In this document: piece by piece, positions 61,696-64,000 of the stretch
Layout of the letters: every line of letters begins with the position of its first letter
Numbering within the stretch: the stretch's first letter is position 1
Origin: Cyrtodaria siliqua
Lineage: Eukaryota; Mollusca; Bivalvia; Adapedonta; Hiatellidae
Direction: 5' to 3'
NCBI GenBank assembly: GCA_037043455.1
Contig: JAWPHD010001324.1
Span: 186,001 to 250,000 of the forward strand
DNA: 64,000 nucleotides
Notes under the pieces: model-generated
The model's input: the letters and a program-made list of their open reading frames with translations, nothing else
Database searches by the model: none
Told to the model about the DNA's origin: nothing
Made by a program: the position numbers and the translations under genes

Positions 61696-62212
61696 TACAT
61701 TAGTTAATGTTTCTGCTTGTGTTCCATCACGTTGTTATCATTATTATTGTTATTATTCCACAGGGAGCTTTGTTTTAACATGATAGCTTTCTTTTTGACA
61801 TTTAGGGCTGGTATTGTTTCTACAATATACTTTTCTCTGCTGTTTTTTTAAGGCTGACCATGCTTATTAAAACGTAAAATGAAACAAGGTAGTATACAAA
61901 ATATGACAAATGAATAATTTAAATTTCGCAACTCCTAAGAAGTAATGCATGTTTGCCTTGTGAATAACTGCACTTATGCATACCAATGATATGTAACACT
62001 GGGCCACCAGTCATTATAACAAACGTATGCCAACAAACATTAACAAGTAAGGAAAAATGATTTCAGAATCAGTTGGTTCAATTAACGCATGGGGAAAATC
62101 CGGTGGCAACTAACGGTAACACAAATTTGGCAGTAATATTAACACTTGGTAAAATAAAACAGAGGATAAATTAATGATCAAAACTTCAATCACTTTCCAA
62201 CCTCCCACAGAA
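61696..62212 (+). other. MSK 3' untranslated region (probable)
   Basis: This AT-rich sequence after the stop has candidate poly(A) signals ATTAAA at 61866-61871 and AATAAA at 62153-62158. The site actually used cannot be told from sequence. Confidence 0.5.
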
Positions 62213-63273
62213 CAAGAGGGCCAAGATGGCCCTAAATCGATCACCTGAGTACTGGCCCATTATCGAACTTCTTCAAAATCTTATGGTCATATACAATCTG
62301 TGCAAGCTAGGTTAAGATTGTTCAAGAAATGTTGCCACTGTTATGTTAACAACATTGATATAAAAACACTGACAAAGTTTGGTAAATATCAAATACAAAA
62401 TGAAGGTGCTAGAATGTAACCCCTGGAGCAGGGCCAAATGCGACCCTAGCGCTACATGTAATGTATGAGAGCTGTGTGCCTTGTGGTTTCAGAGAAAAAG
62501 ATTTTTTAAGTTTTTCCCAATACAAGTCTACCCCAGTGTCACTATTTGAATAAACTTGGTAAATGACCATAAATAAGCTCATAGTAAATGCAACATATTA
62601 AACCTCTGGCTCTTGTAGTTTGAGAGAAGAGGTTTTTTAATTTTTTTACAATATAAATCTATGTGACGCCCGGGACGGGGCCAAATTTGTCCCCAGGGTC
62701 ACCATTTGAACAAACTTGGTAGAGGACCATAAGCTTATAGCAAATGCAAATAGCAACCTCTGGGGCGGGGCCAAATGTGATCCCAGGATCACCATTTGAA
62801 TAAAGTTGGTATAGGACCATAAGCTTATAGCAAATGCAAAATATTAAACCCAGTTTCAGAGAAGATTTTTTAAGTTTTTTCCTATGCAAGTCTATGTAAC
62901 ACGTGACCCCTGGGGCGGGGCCAAATGTGACCCCAGGGTCACCATTTGAACAAACTTGGTAAAGGACCATAAACTTTCAGTAAATGCAGAATATTAAACC
63001 TCTGGCTCTTCTAGTTTCCGAGAAGAAGATTTTTAAAAAAAAATCCTATACAAGTCTGTGTAAACCTATGACCCCCGACGTGGGGCCAAATTTCACGCCT
63101 AATTTTAACAAACCTAAAAAGCATTCATCTAAGGATCATCTGTGTGCAGTTTGGTCAAAATTGGACAAGCGGTTTCTGAGAAGTCGTCTGAAGCAAAAGT
63201 TAAAGACGACGGACGTTTGATGGATGAAGAGTGATCCCAATAGATCACCTTGAGCCTCGGCTCCGGTGATCTA
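62213..63273 (-). mobile_element. Helentron-like element, third subfamily, antisense
   Basis: On the minus strand it starts TAGATCACCGGAGCCGAGGC (hairpin with GCTCAAGGTGATC) and ends with the hairpin AGGGCCATCTTGGCCCT plus CTTGT. Internal ~165-bp units carry GGGGCGGGGCCAAATGTGAC and CACCATTTGAACAAACTTGG. It encodes no protein. Confidence 0.82.
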
Positions 63274-64000
63274 AAAAACACAATTACCGTATTCATCCCT
63301 ATAAGCACTCTGGGCACATAGAGTAATGCTACAATAATTCTGAAAAGGGTCGCTTAATTACTTAGAAACATGGTGTTACTTATTGATATGAACTATTGGG
63401 ATGAAACAGATGAAACAAACACTGAAATTAACAAACTCTGATTTTGTAAATTTGGATTTTGGTTGACTAATGATAAAGAAGTTTCAATAAGTAAAGTCAT
63501 ATTCCATTATTTCTAAAGGACACCCAAGAAAAAAGGTATTTTCAAATTATTGAACACTTTAAGGAAATCTGTGTCTTAAGCTTGTAAAAGTTTATTTTTG
63601 TTAAATGACTTCAAGAAATACTTCAGGTATTTAGTGTTGCTCTTAGATCGACGATTCAAATATTTAATCATTCTGCTTGCTCTTTAAGTGTCAGATAGAT
63701 TCCTTGGGTTCTTCTGCATGCCTGTTGGATAGTCTTTAGATTATAGGACTGCCCGGTTAGCGTGCTGCTGCTATGGATGGTGAAGTTATAGCTAGAACAT
63801 CTAGCATTACCCCTCGAACAATTACCCTATTTAACCCAAACAAAATAATTTTAAAAACCATATGTAGATTAAAATTCGAAAAGCAAGGTGTCGACAGTAA
63901 ATGTCTCGATCCTTCCATTTGCACCAATGTCGGAGTGAATGACGACACTACTAGCAAACATTCCACGGCTGAGTCTCAAACCTGCAACTTTCCAATTACA
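63274..64000. other. Downstream intergenic sequence
   Basis: No gene, RNA or recognised repeat is seen; the short frames present match nothing known. Confidence 0.5.

Noticed and set aside
63757..63966. Minus-strand frame near the right edge as a neighbouring gene's exon
   Set aside because: It has no domain, no good splice borders and a composition typical of chance frames.

Overview
The window is eukaryotic nuclear DNA: low GC, intron-rich and very repeat-rich. The repeat families (long dispersed elements that begin TTTTAGCTC, carry runs of CGTCCGTC and AAGATGGCCGCC, and end in a hairpin plus CTTGT; tRNA-headed SINEs ending in a CGTAAAACACC tail; many minisatellites) resemble those of bivalve molluscs. 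The host is therefore probably a bivalve; the species cannot be named from this sequence.

The only well-supported host gene is on the + strand, from 24155 to the stop codon at 61693-61695: a mitogen- and stress-activated kinase (MSK, RPS6KA5/RPS6KA4 family). Fourteen exons with matching phases and GT/AG junctions join into 932 codons. They encode an AGC-type N-terminal kinase domain, a linker with the conserved Ser-Pro and hydrophobic-motif serines, a CaMK-type C-terminal kinase domain, and a long serine-rich and acidic tail. The first exon shown begins at a splice acceptor, so at least one upstream exon is missing or unrecognised.

Layout: 1-24154 is gene-poor. It holds a 130-copy 43-bp satellite (742-6327), a 30-bp array (8560-10060), foldbacks, SINEs, a Helentron-like element nested in a TTAA MITE (17769-19977), and 64-bp and 59-bp arrays. 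The kinase gene fills 24155-61695, with introns packed with minisatellites, five sense-oriented Helentron-like elements and a LINE RNase H relic. Positions 61696-64000 hold the 3' UTR and an antisense Helentron-like element.

The most striking signal is that many intronic tandem arrays of the kinase gene are amplified copies of its own exon edges. One array repeats a splice donor plus the last exon bases (25781-27384). Five arrays repeat a splice acceptor plus the first bases of the downstream exon (before the exons at 33983, 35209, 41995, 44838 and 50838). Decayed copies of an exon end (34113-34165) and of most of an exon (35441-35560) lie beside their sources. I know of no described system like this. 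It could be a locus-specific accident of repeat growth or a wider mode of intron expansion that seeds tandem repeats at splice junctions.
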